A stretch of 6,542 nt of DNA from the NCBI GenBank assembly GCA_031254955.1, contig JAIRTK010000193.1, positions 1 through 6,542 of the forward strand, written 5' to 3'. The notes beneath the pieces were generated by a model. It saw only the letters and a program-made list of their open reading frames with translations. It was not told where the DNA came from and did not search any database. The position numbers and the translations under genes are program-made. This document shows positions 1-5,004 of the stretch, piece by piece. The DNA is from Opitutaceae bacterium. Its GTDB lineage: Bacteria; Verrucomicrobiota; Verrucomicrobiia; Opitutales; Opitutaceae. The number at the start of each line of letters is the position of its first letter. Position 1 is the first letter of the stretch.

Positions 1-24
1 TTCCTCCCATTACTGGTTGGAAAC

Positions 25-62
25 GAGGAGAAAGAGAAAGATAAAGAGGAAAGAGAAAGAAA
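25..62 (+). repeat. Purine-only (GA-rich) low-complexity tract
   Basis: These 38 bases contain only A and G apart from one T at position 42. They are built from loose GAGAAA/GAGGAA units. No reading frame here looks like protein. The tract lies upstream of the transposase fragment and may be simple-sequence intergenic DNA or the edge of a larger repeat cut by the window. No function can be assigned. Confidence 0.6.
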
Positions 63-100
63 TGGGCAGCACGGCGGCTATCCATCCAAAAGAATAAATT

Positions 101-128
101 TTGTTCGGAATTGGTATAAATCTATACT
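101..128 (+). promoter_or_regulatory. Possible sigma-70-type promoter before the transposase fragment
   Basis: TTGTTC at 101-106 and TATACT at 123-128 are separated by 16 bp, in a locally AT-rich stretch about 40 bp upstream of the ATG at 166. The hexamers match the general bacterial -35/-10 pattern well but not perfectly. An alternative TATAAA at 115-120 is too close to the -35 to be used with it. This is inferred from pattern only. Confidence 0.3.
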
Positions 129-134
129 TTGCAG

Positions 135-147
135 GGCGATATTCGCC
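135..147. repeat. Short inverted repeat GGCGA-TAT-TCGCC
   Basis: A perfect 5-bp inverted repeat with a 3-bp centre lies between the putative promoter and the ATG at 166. It could be an operator, a small hairpin in the leader, or chance in GC-rich DNA. Confidence 0.25.
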
Positions 148-165
148 ATCAACCTCAACCCCGCA

Positions 166-540
166 ATGAGAACCCGCTCCCGATTGGGCGCCGAACGCAT
201 GGCGAAACTGGAGCGCGCCTGGCGTGGCAAGCACGACGAGAGCGGCCGCAAACGGCTGCAAGGCATCCGGCTGGTGGCGCAGCACCGACTCACCGCCGGC
301 GAGCTTGCGGAGGCGGCGGGCGTGAGCCGCCCGATCGTGTTTACCCACGTGCGCGCGTTTCAAGAAGGCGGGGTGAAACAACTGCTGGCCACCGGTTACG
401 CGGAGCGCGCCCCGAGTGTCCGCGTGGACGAGGCCATCCGGGTCGAACTGCGCGGAAAACTCGAAAAAGGTGACTTCAAGCGTGGACGGGACGCGCGGAT
501 CTGGCTGGCCGGACGCGGCGTGACGCTGGCACTCCAAAGC
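166..540 (+). pseudogene. IS630-type transposase, N-terminal DNA-binding part only (truncated)
   Basis: About 125 codons resemble the N-terminal recognition region of IS630-family transposases. A first helix-turn-helix lies at residues 42-70 (LTAGELAEAAGVSRPIVF, then HVRAFQEGGV). A second winged-helix part follows, with DARIWLAGRGVTLALQS at about residues 109-125, where family members normally continue into a YxWLGK-like segment and then the DDE catalytic domain. Here the resemblance stops at codon AGC (538-540), directly at the palindrome 540-555. The frame stays open to 822, but that tail is antisense to pyrC and is not family-like. No DDE domain occurs in the window, so the protein cannot transpose. 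The ATG at 166 has no Shine-Dalgarno sequence, and the gene converges on pyrC. A stand-alone DNA-binding protein is possible but less likely than an insertion sequence remnant. Confidence 0.7.
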
Positions 541-555
541 CTAATTCTGATTAGG
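540..555. repeat. Perfect palindrome at the transposase break point (CCTAAT-TCTG-ATTAGG)
   Basis: Six base pairs of perfect stem flank a TCTG loop. The palindrome begins exactly where the transposase homology ends and contains TTCTGATTA (545-553), a motif that recurs at 4692-4700 and 5654-5662. It lies between convergent genes, so it could form a weak hairpin in either transcript. No U-run follows on either strand, so I do not call it a terminator. Confidence 0.5.
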
Positions 556-578
556 AAATGGTGTTATAGTCTGATGTT

Positions 579-602
579 ACGCGGAGCTGCGAAATGCCGC
601 GT
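579..602 (-). terminator. Possible transcription-stop hairpin downstream of pyrC
   Basis: ACGCGG (579-584) pairs with CCGCGT (597-602) around a 12-nt loop. It starts 11 bp past the pyrC stop in the pyrC direction. The stem is GC-rich, but no T-tract follows on the minus strand, so it is not a canonical intrinsic terminator. It could protect the 3' end or assist Rho-dependent termination. Confidence 0.3.
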
Positions 603-612
603 CCGCGCAATT

Positions 613-1908
613 TCAGTGATCAAGCTTCCCGTTTCCATATACAAGCACTCCATTGACGATGGTATATTTCACGCGGCCGGAGAGGGGGTGATTGTGCCAG
701 GGGGAGTTGGCGGATTTGCTTTGGCCGGCTTTCGCGTCATACACCCATTTCTCGGCGGGGTCGAAGAGGCAGATGTCGGCGGGGGCGCCTTCGGCGAGGG
801 TGCCGGCGTTCAGTTTCAATAATTCCGCGGGGCGGCGGGTCATCAGGTCGATGATTTTGGGGAGCCGGAATTTCGAGCGGCGCATGAGCACGTCGAGCAC
901 GACGGGGAGCGCGGTTTCGAGGCCGATGATGCCGTTGGGCGCAAAGTCGAATTCGCGGTCTTTTTCGTAGTCGGTGTGCGGGGCGTGGTCGGTGGCGATG
1001 ATGTCGATCGTGCCGTCGCGCAGGCCTTCGATGATGGCTTGCCGGTCTTCCTCGGTGCGGACGGGCGGGTTCATCTTGAAGTGGGTGTCGTAGGTGGCGA
1101 GGGCGGCGTCGGTCAGGGCGATGTGGTGCGGGGTGGCTTCGGCGGTGATGCGCGTGCCTCGGGATTTGGCGCGGCGGATGAGTTCGACGGAATATTTGGA
1201 GGAGATGTGCTGGAGGTGGATGTGCGCGCCGGTGTAGTGCGAGAGGATGACGTTGCGCGAGACGATGATGTCTTCGGCGGCGTGGGGCCAGCCGCGCAGG
1301 CCGAGGCGGGTGGACATGATGCCTTCGTTCATCACGGCGCCTTGGGTGAGGGCGTGGTCTTGGCAATGGTCCATCACGGGGAGGTCGAACATTTTCGCGT
1401 ATTCGACGGCGGAGCGCATGAGTCGGCTGGACTGGACGCAGTCGCCGTCGTCGGTGATGGCGACGACGCCGGCGCGTTTGAGCGAGCCGATGGGGGCGAG
1501 GTTTTGGCCTTTCATGCCGGCGGTGATGCAGCCGGTGGGGTAAACGTGCACGATGGCGTCGCGGGCGGCGGCGTCTTTGATCGCTTGGATGGTGCCGGCG
1601 TTGTCGGCGGGGGGGGTGGTGTTGGGCATGCAGACCACCGTGGTGAAGCCGCCCGCGGCGGCGGCGCGCGAGCCGGTGGCGATGGTTTCTTTGTGGGTCT
1701 GGCCGGGCTCGCGGAAGTGGACGTGGATGTCAACGAGGCCGGGGCAGGCCACGAGGCCGGCGGCGTCGATTTTGCGGGCGCGTTTTTTGGCGGCGGGGGA
1801 AAGGGCGGGGACGATTTTGCCGGTGTCGTTGACGCAGAGGTCGCCGGTGGCGTCGCGTTTGGAGGCGGGGTCGATGATGCGGGCGTTTTGGATCCAGAGG
1901 GAGGACAT
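613..1908 (-). CDS. pyrC: Dihydroorotase, metal-dependent class I type
   Basis: This cytosolic amidohydrolase cyclises N-carbamoyl-L-aspartate to dihydroorotate, the third step of de novo pyrimidine synthesis. The 431-aa length is usual for the bacterial class I type. Metal-site residues are in place: DIHVHFREPG supplies H62 and H64, TDDGD supplies the aspartates at 153-154, MDHC gives H181, LQHIS gives H234, and ATDHAPH gives D307. MPNTTPP (residues 94-100) and the N-terminal strand plus C-terminal composite domain (PADICLFDP, 376-384) are also typical. It is the last gene of the minus-strand pyr block, 106 bp after pyrB. The ATG at 1908 begins the family-like N terminus but has no Shine-Dalgarno sequence and is preceded by A/T repeats (1915-1934). 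With all metal ligands present it should be catalytically competent, rather than an inactive ATCase-scaffold homologue of the kind found in some bacteria. Confidence 0.97.
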   Translation of the reverse strand: MSSLWIQNARIIDPASKRDATGDLCVNDTGKIVPALSPAAKKRARKIDAAGLVACPGLVDIHVHFREPGQTHKETIATGSRAAAAGGFTTVVCMPNTTPPADNAGTIQAIKDAAARDAIVHVYPTGCITAGMKGQNLAPIGSLKRAGVVAITDDGDCVQSSRLMRSAVEYAKMFDLPVMDHCQDHALTQGAVMNEGIMSTRLGLRGWPHAAEDIIVSRNVILSHYTGAHIHLQHISSKYSVELIRRAKSRGTRITAEATPHHIALTDAALATYDTHFKMNPPVRTEEDRQAIIEGLRDGTIDIIATDHAPHTDYEKDREFDFAPNGIIGLETALPVVLDVLMRRSKFRLPKIIDLMTRRPAELLKLNAGTLAEGAPADICLFDPAEKWVYDAKAGQSKSANSPWHNHPLSGRVKYTIVNGVLVYGNGKLDH

Positions 1909-1914
1909 GGTGTG

Positions 1915-1934
1915 AAAATTAAAAATTAAAAATT
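1915..1934. repeat. A/T tandem repeat (AAAAATT units) just upstream of the pyrC start
   Basis: AAAATT followed by two AAAAATT units gives a 20-bp run 6 bp upstream of the pyrC ATG. In the pyrC transcript it would be a U-rich, unstructured leader in the place where a Shine-Dalgarno sequence would normally sit. It may ease initiation by keeping the start site single-stranded, or it may be slippage-prone simple sequence. The rest of the pyrB-pyrC gap (1909-2014) holds no convincing promoter or terminator. Confidence 0.6.
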
Positions 1935-2014
1935 AACGGATGTTCTAAATATTGAGCAGAGGGCAACAAAGGGGAGGAAGCTCAAGCAAGGATGTCTTAG
2001 TGTTGGTTTTAATT

Positions 2015-2953
2015 TCATCCGATGACGTTTTCCGGCTGGCCGCCCGAGCATAGATACAGGACGGCCATGCGGACGGCGATGCCGTTGGTCACTTGTCCGA
2101 GGATTACGCTGTTGGGGCCGTCGGCGAGGTCGTTGTCGATTTCGACGCCGCGGTTGATCGGGCCGGGGTGCATGATGATGGCGCGGGGATTGAGCCAGCC
2201 GGCGCGGGTTTTGTTCAGGCCGAACATGCTGGTGTATTCGCCGAGGGAGGGGAAGCTGGCGGTGGCCTGGCGTTCGTGTTGTATCCGCAGGAGCATGACA
2301 ACTTCGGCGCCGGCGAGCGCGCCGCGGAGGTCGTGCGTGACTTCCACGCCGGGGCCGGCGAACCAGCGCGGGACGAGGGTGGAGGGGCCGACGAGGGTGA
2401 CTTTGGCGCCGAATTTGCTGAGTGCGTGGATGTTTGAGCGGGCGACGCGGCTGAAGAGGATGTCGCCGAGGATGACGACTTTGCGGTCGCGGAGGTCGCC
2501 GAGGTGTTCGCGCATCGTGAAGGTGTCGAGCAGTCCTTGCGTGGGGTGGGCGTGCGCGCCGTCGCCGGCGTTGATGACGGGGATGTCGAGGATGTTGGAG
2601 AGGTAGAGGGGCGAGCCGGAGGCGGCGTGCCGGATCACGATCATGTCCGCGCCGAGGGCGCGGATGTTTTCGGCGGTGTCGCGGAGGGTTTCGCCTTTGG
2701 TGGTGCTGGAGGCGGCGGCGTCAAAGGAGATGACATCGGCGCTGAGGCGTTTGGCCGCCATGTCGAAGGAGAGCCGGGTGCGGGTGCTCGGTTCGAGGAA
2801 GAGGTTGACGATGGTCTTGCCTCGGAGGGCGGGGACTTTTTTCACGCTGCGGCCGAGGATTTTTTTGAAGGCGGCGGCGGTGGCGTGGATTTGGTTGATT
2901 TCGTCGAGGCTGAGTTCTTCGAGCGTGATGAGGTCTTTGCGGTGCCAGGGCAT
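2015..2953 (-). CDS. pyrB: Aspartate carbamoyltransferase catalytic chain
   Basis: This enzyme transfers the carbamoyl group from carbamoyl phosphate to L-aspartate, the first committed step of UMP synthesis, in the cytosol. At 312 aa it has the normal catalytic-chain length. The carbamoyl-phosphate signature FLEPSTRTRLSF spans residues 52-63. The 80s loop has K86-G-E-T, and HPTQ lies at 136-139. GDILFSRVARSN (163-174) supplies the domain-hinge arginine, LLRIQ (221-225) the aspartate-binding arginine, and HPGP lies at 262-265. All expected active-site residues are visible. No regulatory chain gene (pyrI) is adjacent, so allosteric control by CTP is not supported here. The gene sits between pyrR (92 bp upstream) and pyrC (106 bp downstream). 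The ATG at 2953 has a C-rich stretch, not a Shine-Dalgarno, before it. Ornithine carbamoyltransferase is excluded by the aspartate-type 80s loop and the overall pattern. Confidence 0.97.
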   Translation of the reverse strand: MPWHRKDLITLEELSLDEINQIHATAAAFKKILGRSVKKVPALRGKTIVNLFLEPSTRTRLSFDMAAKRLSADVISFDAAASSTTKGETLRDTAENIRALGADMIVIRHAASGSPLYLSNILDIPVINAGDGAHAHPTQGLLDTFTMREHLGDLRDRKVVILGDILFSRVARSNIHALSKFGAKVTLVGPSTLVPRWFAGPGVEVTHDLRGALAGAEVVMLLRIQHERQATASFPSLGEYTSMFGLNKTRAGWLNPRAIIMHPGPINRGVEIDNDLADGPNSVILGQVTNGIAVRMAVLYLCSGGQPENVIG

Positions 2954-2970
2954 GGAGGGGGAGGGTGTTT

Positions 2971-2994
2971 GAGTTTAAGTTTGAGTTTAAGTTG
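2971..2994. repeat. 12-bp tandem repeat (GAGTTTAAGTTT x2) in the pyrB leader
   Basis: GAGTTTAAGTTT (2971-2982) is followed directly by GAGTTTAAGTTG (2983-2994). Each is itself two near-identical 6-mers. The repeat lies 17 bp upstream of the pyrB ATG and reads as AAACTTAAACTC units in the transcript. Its position parallels the A/T repeat before pyrC. It is locally AT-rich in otherwise very GC-rich DNA. Confidence 0.65.
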
Positions 2995-3026
2995 GCGGGA
3001 GCGGGGGACGGTGGCGGGAGCGGGGG
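2993..3026. repeat. Duplicated 15-mer TGGCGGGAGCGGGGG in the pyrR-pyrB gap
   Basis: Two perfect copies lie at 2993-3007 and 3012-3026, 4 bp apart. The region continues into GGGCGGG, so the + strand has several runs of at least three G with short spacers and could form a G-quadruplex. The + strand is the template for the pyr genes, so the mRNA here is C-rich. It may be a simple local duplication. Confidence 0.6.
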
Positions 3027-3045
3027 CGGGTTTTTTGGATGCTTG

Positions 3046-3615
3046 TCATCCGGCGGTTTTTTTCTTCGTCGGTGGCGCTGGCGCGATGGTGATGTGGTCC
3101 TTGGCCGGTGTGTCGGGGGCGATGTGGACGATGATTTTTTCGTCGGGGGCGGTGATGAGTTGGAGGGCGCTGAAGTCGGGCGCGATGGGCAGGCGCCGGT
3201 CGCCGCGGTCGATGAGCACGGCCAGTTCGACGCGTTCGGGGCGGCCGTGGTCGAAGAGTTCGTTGAGGGCCGCGTTGATGGTGCGGCCGGACTGGAGAAC
3301 GTCATCGACAAGGAGGATGCGCGCGCCGTTCACGTCAGCCGGGATGTGCGTGGGGGCGAATTCTTTCGGGATGGGGTGGCGTCCGATGTCGTCACGATGG
3401 AAGGAGATGTCGAGCGTGCCGGCGAGGGCGCGCTTGAAATGGAGGGCAAGGCGGCGGGCGAGGACGATGCCGCCGTTGGCGATGCCGAGGAAGAGGAGTT
3501 GTTCGTCCGCCGGGTGGCGTTGGAGGATGAGGCGGGCCAGGCGCTCGATGGCGGCATGTGTGTCGCGGGCGTTGATGCGTTGGATGTCGGTGGGCACGGA
3601 TGTGCGTTGTGCCAT
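3046..3615 (-). CDS. pyrR: PyrR-type uracil phosphoribosyltransferase / pyr regulator
   Basis: PyrR makes UMP from uracil and PRPP. In many bacteria it also binds pyr mRNA in response to UMP to control attenuation or translation. This 189-aa protein has the PRPP-binding motif ILLVDDVLQSGRT at residues 100-112 (SGRT where TGRT is commoner), the early IANGGIVLARRLA segment at 45-57, SFHRDD at 71-76, and LIDRGDRRLPIAPDF at 134-148, as expected in PyrR. The C-terminal tail (about 165-189, Ala/Pro/Lys-rich) runs past the usual end of the fold and looks unstructured. The gene lies 111 bp after the upstream membrane-protein gene and 92 bp before pyrB. I see no PyrR-binding stem-loop or attenuator in either gap, so its regulatory role here is unproven. 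The ATG at 3615 is the only good start and has no Shine-Dalgarno. Confidence 0.95.
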   Translation of the reverse strand: MAQRTSVPTDIQRINARDTHAAIERLARLILQRHPADEQLLFLGIANGGIVLARRLALHFKRALAGTLDISFHRDDIGRHPIPKEFAPTHIPADVNGARILLVDDVLQSGRTINAALNELFDHGRPERVELAVLIDRGDRRLPIAPDFSALQLITAPDEKIIVHIAPDTPAKDHITIAPAPPTKKKTAG

Positions 3616-3726
3616 GATGGGGCGGGCGGGGAAAGGTTTTTTTGGAGGGCGCGCCGTCAGCGGTGGCGGGCGGGGTGTGCGCGGGGAGGGTGTGCGTGGA
3701 GACGAGGCGCGCGGGGGCGGGGCGGT

Positions 3727-4443
3727 TCACGGCGAGGGTGCGTTTTCCGGCTTTGCCACGGGGCGTCCGGCGGCGACCGGGGCGAGGTCGCCGTGCTTGA
3801 TTTCGTGAATGAAAAAGCGGGCGCGGGCGGGCGTGCCGGGCGGCGTGGTGAAGGGGAGTTTTTGGGTGTCGGCGGCAAATTCGGCAAGGCGGGGGCCGGG
3901 CGTGTCGGACGTGCCGGGCGTGCCGGCGACAGTCAGGACCAAGGTCCGCGTCCGGTCAGCGGAAGGCCATTTTCTGGTGAAATGCAGTTCTCCTTTGCCC
4001 AACGCCGGACTCCAGACGGCGCAGGCGACGAGGTGGAGCGAGAGGCGCCCGGTGTTGTCCATCGCGTGGAAGGCGTGGAGCTGGGTGTCCTCCGGGAACG
4101 CGGCGGCGCGCAGGCGCGCAAGTTGCGCGGCGGAGAGGATGCGCTCGGCTTCGAGTTGCTGGCGGAGTTCCCGTGTTTCGATGGCGGCGAATTCCGCCTC
4201 AAGGCGCGAGGCGGACAAGGCCGCGCGGTCGGCGGCGCGGTGGCCGGCGAGCCAGAGGACGGCGACGGCGAGGGCGACGATGGCGAGGACGGCGGCGAGC
4301 GACCAGCCGGGCAATGGCAGGGGCGCGCCAGCCGTGTCGCGCGCCGGAGGGATGGCGGGCGCGCCGCCGTCGGTTGGCGGCGGTGGCGGCGCATCGGCTA
4401 CGGGCATGGCTTGCGGTTTTTGAGGAGATGATGGGATGGGCAT
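3727..4443 (-). CDS. Single-pass membrane protein of unknown function, upstream of pyrR
   Basis: I do not recognise this 238-aa protein. Residues 1-45 are rich in proline and alanine (a PPPPP run at 19-23) and are probably cytoplasmic. Residues 46-67 form one clear membrane helix (GWSLAAVLAIVALAVAVLWL). Residues 72-115 are Ala/Glu/Arg/Leu-rich and likely helical or coiled coil. Residues 120-238 look like an extracytoplasmic beta-rich domain, with AVWSPALGKGELHF at 142-155. That segment, after a coil and a membrane helix, faintly recalls the C-terminal domain of anti-sigma factors of the RskA type. I hold this only as a weak possibility, since no cytoplasmic sigma-binding motif is visible. GC3 bias supports coding. 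A second in-frame ATG at codon 13 is an alternative start, and neither has a Shine-Dalgarno. It heads the pyr block on the minus strand, and the repeat element lies just upstream. Confidence 0.72.
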   Translation of the reverse strand: MPIPSSPQKPQAMPVADAPPPPPTDGGAPAIPPARDTAGAPLPLPGWSLAAVLAIVALAVAVLWLAGHRAADRAALSASRLEAEFAAIETRELRQQLEAERILSAAQLARLRAAAFPEDTQLHAFHAMDNTGRLSLHLVACAVWSPALGKGELHFTRKWPSADRTRTLVLTVAGTPGTSDTPGPRLAEFAADTQKLPFTTPPGTPARARFFIHEIKHGDLAPVAAGRPVAKPENAPSP

Positions 4444-4499
4444 GACACGCAGGGCGGCGGGCTGGCAAAAGGACTAGAGGGAGGTTCTGAAAATTAACC

Positions 4500-4634
4500 G
4501 CGAAGGGCGCGAAGGGCGCGAAGGGTGGGAAGAGCGTGAAGGGCGCGAAAGATGTGAAGGGGGCGAAGGGCGGGAAGGATGCGAAGGGAGTAAAAGATGG
4601 GAAGGGAGCAAAGGATGGGAAGAGCGGAAAACAG
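4500..4634 (+). repeat. Left array: about 14 degenerate 9-bp repeats (GCGAAGGGC type)
   Basis: Consecutive 9-mers start at 4500: GCGAAGGGC, GCGAAGGGC, GCGAAGGGT, GGGAAGAGC, GTGAAGGGC, GCGAAAGAT and so on. The register holds strictly to 4625, and one decayed unit follows to 4634. The central AA (positions 4-5 of the unit) is invariant, position 1 is always G, and positions 6-8 are purines apart from the decayed last unit. There are no spacers, so it is not CRISPR. Read in phase the array would encode a repeating [A/G/V]-K-[G/D/S] tripeptide, but that frame has an upstream stop (4488-4490) and no ATG. Confidence 0.85.
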
Positions 4635-4687
4635 AATCACGGGTTTTGTGTAATTATTTTAATATGAACCAATTTATGGTTTTTACT

Positions 4688-4704
4688 GAGGTTCTGATTA
4701 CCTC
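4688..4704. repeat. Small hairpin with TTCTGATTA motif in the element core
   Basis: GAGGT (4688-4692) pairs with ACCTC (4700-4704) around the loop TCTGATT. The motif TTCTGATTA at 4692-4700 is the same as at 545-553 and 5654-5662. The adjacent AT-rich core (about 4635-4697) also has AACC-N7-GGTT at 4667-4681. I see no convincing promoter hexamers in this core. Confidence 0.4.
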
Positions 4705-4706
4705 GC

Positions 4707-4760
4707 GTTTTTCACGTCTTTCGTGTCCTTCCCATCCTTCGCATCCTTCGTGCCCTTCGC
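4707..4760 (-). repeat. Right array: six 9-bp repeats in inverted orientation
   Basis: Read on the minus strand from 4760 the units are GCGAAGGGC, ACGAAGGAT, GCGAAGGAT, GGGAAGGAC, ACGAAAGAC and GTGAAAAAC, followed by a degenerate GCGAGGTAA. They match the left-array consensus and can pair with it into a long imperfect hairpin. Several right-array units have A at position 1 or AT/AC at the end, so the arms have diverged or been copied unequally. Confidence 0.82.
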
Positions 4761-4786
4761 GGTTAAAAAGAATTTTCAGAAGTCCC

Positions 4787-4888
4787 CTAGAGAATCCAGA
4801 GGCCGATAATCCCGAGCACGATCAGCACGGCGATGAGGGAGAGGGCGCGTTTTTCCTGGGTGGTGAGTTTGAACAGCATGAGAGGCAT
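4787..4888 (-). CDS. Small single-pass membrane protein (30 or 33 aa)
   Basis: This short minus-strand frame starts at ATG 4888 (33 aa) or ATG 4879 (30 aa) and ends at TAG (4787-4789). It has a polar N terminus (FKLTTQEKRAL) followed by a strongly hydrophobic helix (LIAVLIVLGIIGLWIL) that ends the protein. Codons are almost all C- or G-ending, as in neighbouring genes, which supports real coding. The positive charges precede the helix, so an N-in orientation or a short anchor is likely. The LTxQEKRAL-plus-helix layout recalls the N-terminal anchor of ComEA-like proteins, but there is no helix-hairpin-helix domain and I do not assign that family. The stop codon lies within the CTAG that bounds the repeat element. 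With the element and one CTAG removed, the stop would be kept and the next gene (ATG 4443) would start 30 nt downstream, so the two may once have formed an operon. Confidence 0.55.
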   Translation of the reverse strand: MPLMLFKLTTQEKRALSLIAVLIVLGIIGLWIL

Positions 4889-4904
4889 TCCAAAAAGATA
4901 AAAA

Positions 4905-4914
4905 ATCCGCGGAT
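4905..4914. promoter_or_regulatory. 10-bp perfect palindrome between divergent genes (ATCCGCGGAT)
   Basis: The palindrome ATCCGCGGAT lies between the minus-strand small membrane gene (start 4888) and the + strand PRX-like gene (start 5005). It is flanked on the left by an A-rich run. It could be an operator for either gene. On the minus strand it is followed by a T-run, but a loopless palindrome makes a poor terminator. Confidence 0.25.
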
Positions 4915-5004
4915 GTCGAAAGAATGCTTTCCGCGAAAACGGCTTTCGGACTGGCGACGGGGCGAATTCTGGTTATAAGAATGAGTTGGAACCGTCATCA
5001 GCCC

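Larger units (their letters stand above)
4474..4790. mobile_element. Putative non-autonomous inverted-repeat element carrying 9-bp repeat arrays
   Basis: The element is about 317 bp, bounded by CTAG at 4474-4477 and 4787-4790. Inside each end is a perfect 11-bp inverted repeat, TTCTGAAAATT (left 4485-4495; right, as reverse complement, about 4772-4782). It is followed by AACCGCGAAGGGC in both arms, and the right arm has 5 extra bases (CTTTT) in between. The arms continue as 9-bp arrays facing each other around an AT-rich core (about 4635-4697). Similarity between the flanks stops at CTAG, as expected for a 4-bp target duplication, although CTAG is itself palindromic. No transposase is encoded, so any movement would need a protein supplied in trans. 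It occupies the divergent region between the minus-strand membrane-protein gene and the + strand PRX-like gene. A REP-like or MITE-like origin is inferred, not shown. Confidence 0.55.

Noticed and set aside
500..612. Programmed frameshift to a second transposase frame (orfAB type)
   Set aside because: No DDE domain is encoded in any frame downstream because pyrC follows immediately.
541..822. C-terminal extension of the transposase frame
   Set aside because: It stays open past the break but reads antisense into pyrC and has no transposase-like sequence.
976..1929. Long + strand open frame (317 codons) opposite pyrC
   Set aside because: Gly/Val/Ala/Asp-rich translation typical of the antisense of a GC-rich gene. 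PyrC on the other strand has all catalytic motifs.
1909..2014. Internal promoter in the pyrB-pyrC gap
   Set aside because: Hexamer-like pairs such as TTGTTG and TATTTA on the minus strand have spacings of 12-13 bp, too short for a sigma-70 promoter.
3616..3726. PyrR-binding attenuator or intrinsic terminator before pyrR
   Set aside because: The minus-strand leader is C-rich with only short GGCGCGCC self-complementarity and no stem followed by a U-run. The T-run visible is on the opposite strand.
2504..4431. Two very long + strand open frames (434 and 488 codons) across pyrB, pyrR and the membrane-protein gene
   Set aside because: They run through three recognised minus-strand genes and the gaps between them, with low-complexity Gly/Arg/Ala translations. 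They are GC-bias artefacts.
4489..4660. Repeat protein made of [A/G/V]-K-[G/D/S] tripeptides from the left array
   Set aside because: An upstream stop at 4488-4490 and no ATG. The frame runs into AT-rich non-coding core and stops, and the inverted right arm suggests DNA-level structure.
4500..4760. CRISPR array
   Set aside because: Units are 9 bp, contiguous and degenerate. There are no spacers, no constant-length repeats and no cas genes.
4646..4978. 110-codon + strand open frame across the element and divergent region
   Set aside because: It spans the right repeat array and the antisense of the small membrane gene. The translation is Ser/Cys/Pro repeats and then unrelated sequence, with no family signal.
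4924..5004. N-terminal extension of the PRX-like protein from ATG 4924 or 4981
   Set aside because: It would place 8-27 non-homologous residues before a good KK-hydrophobic signal peptide starting at 5005.
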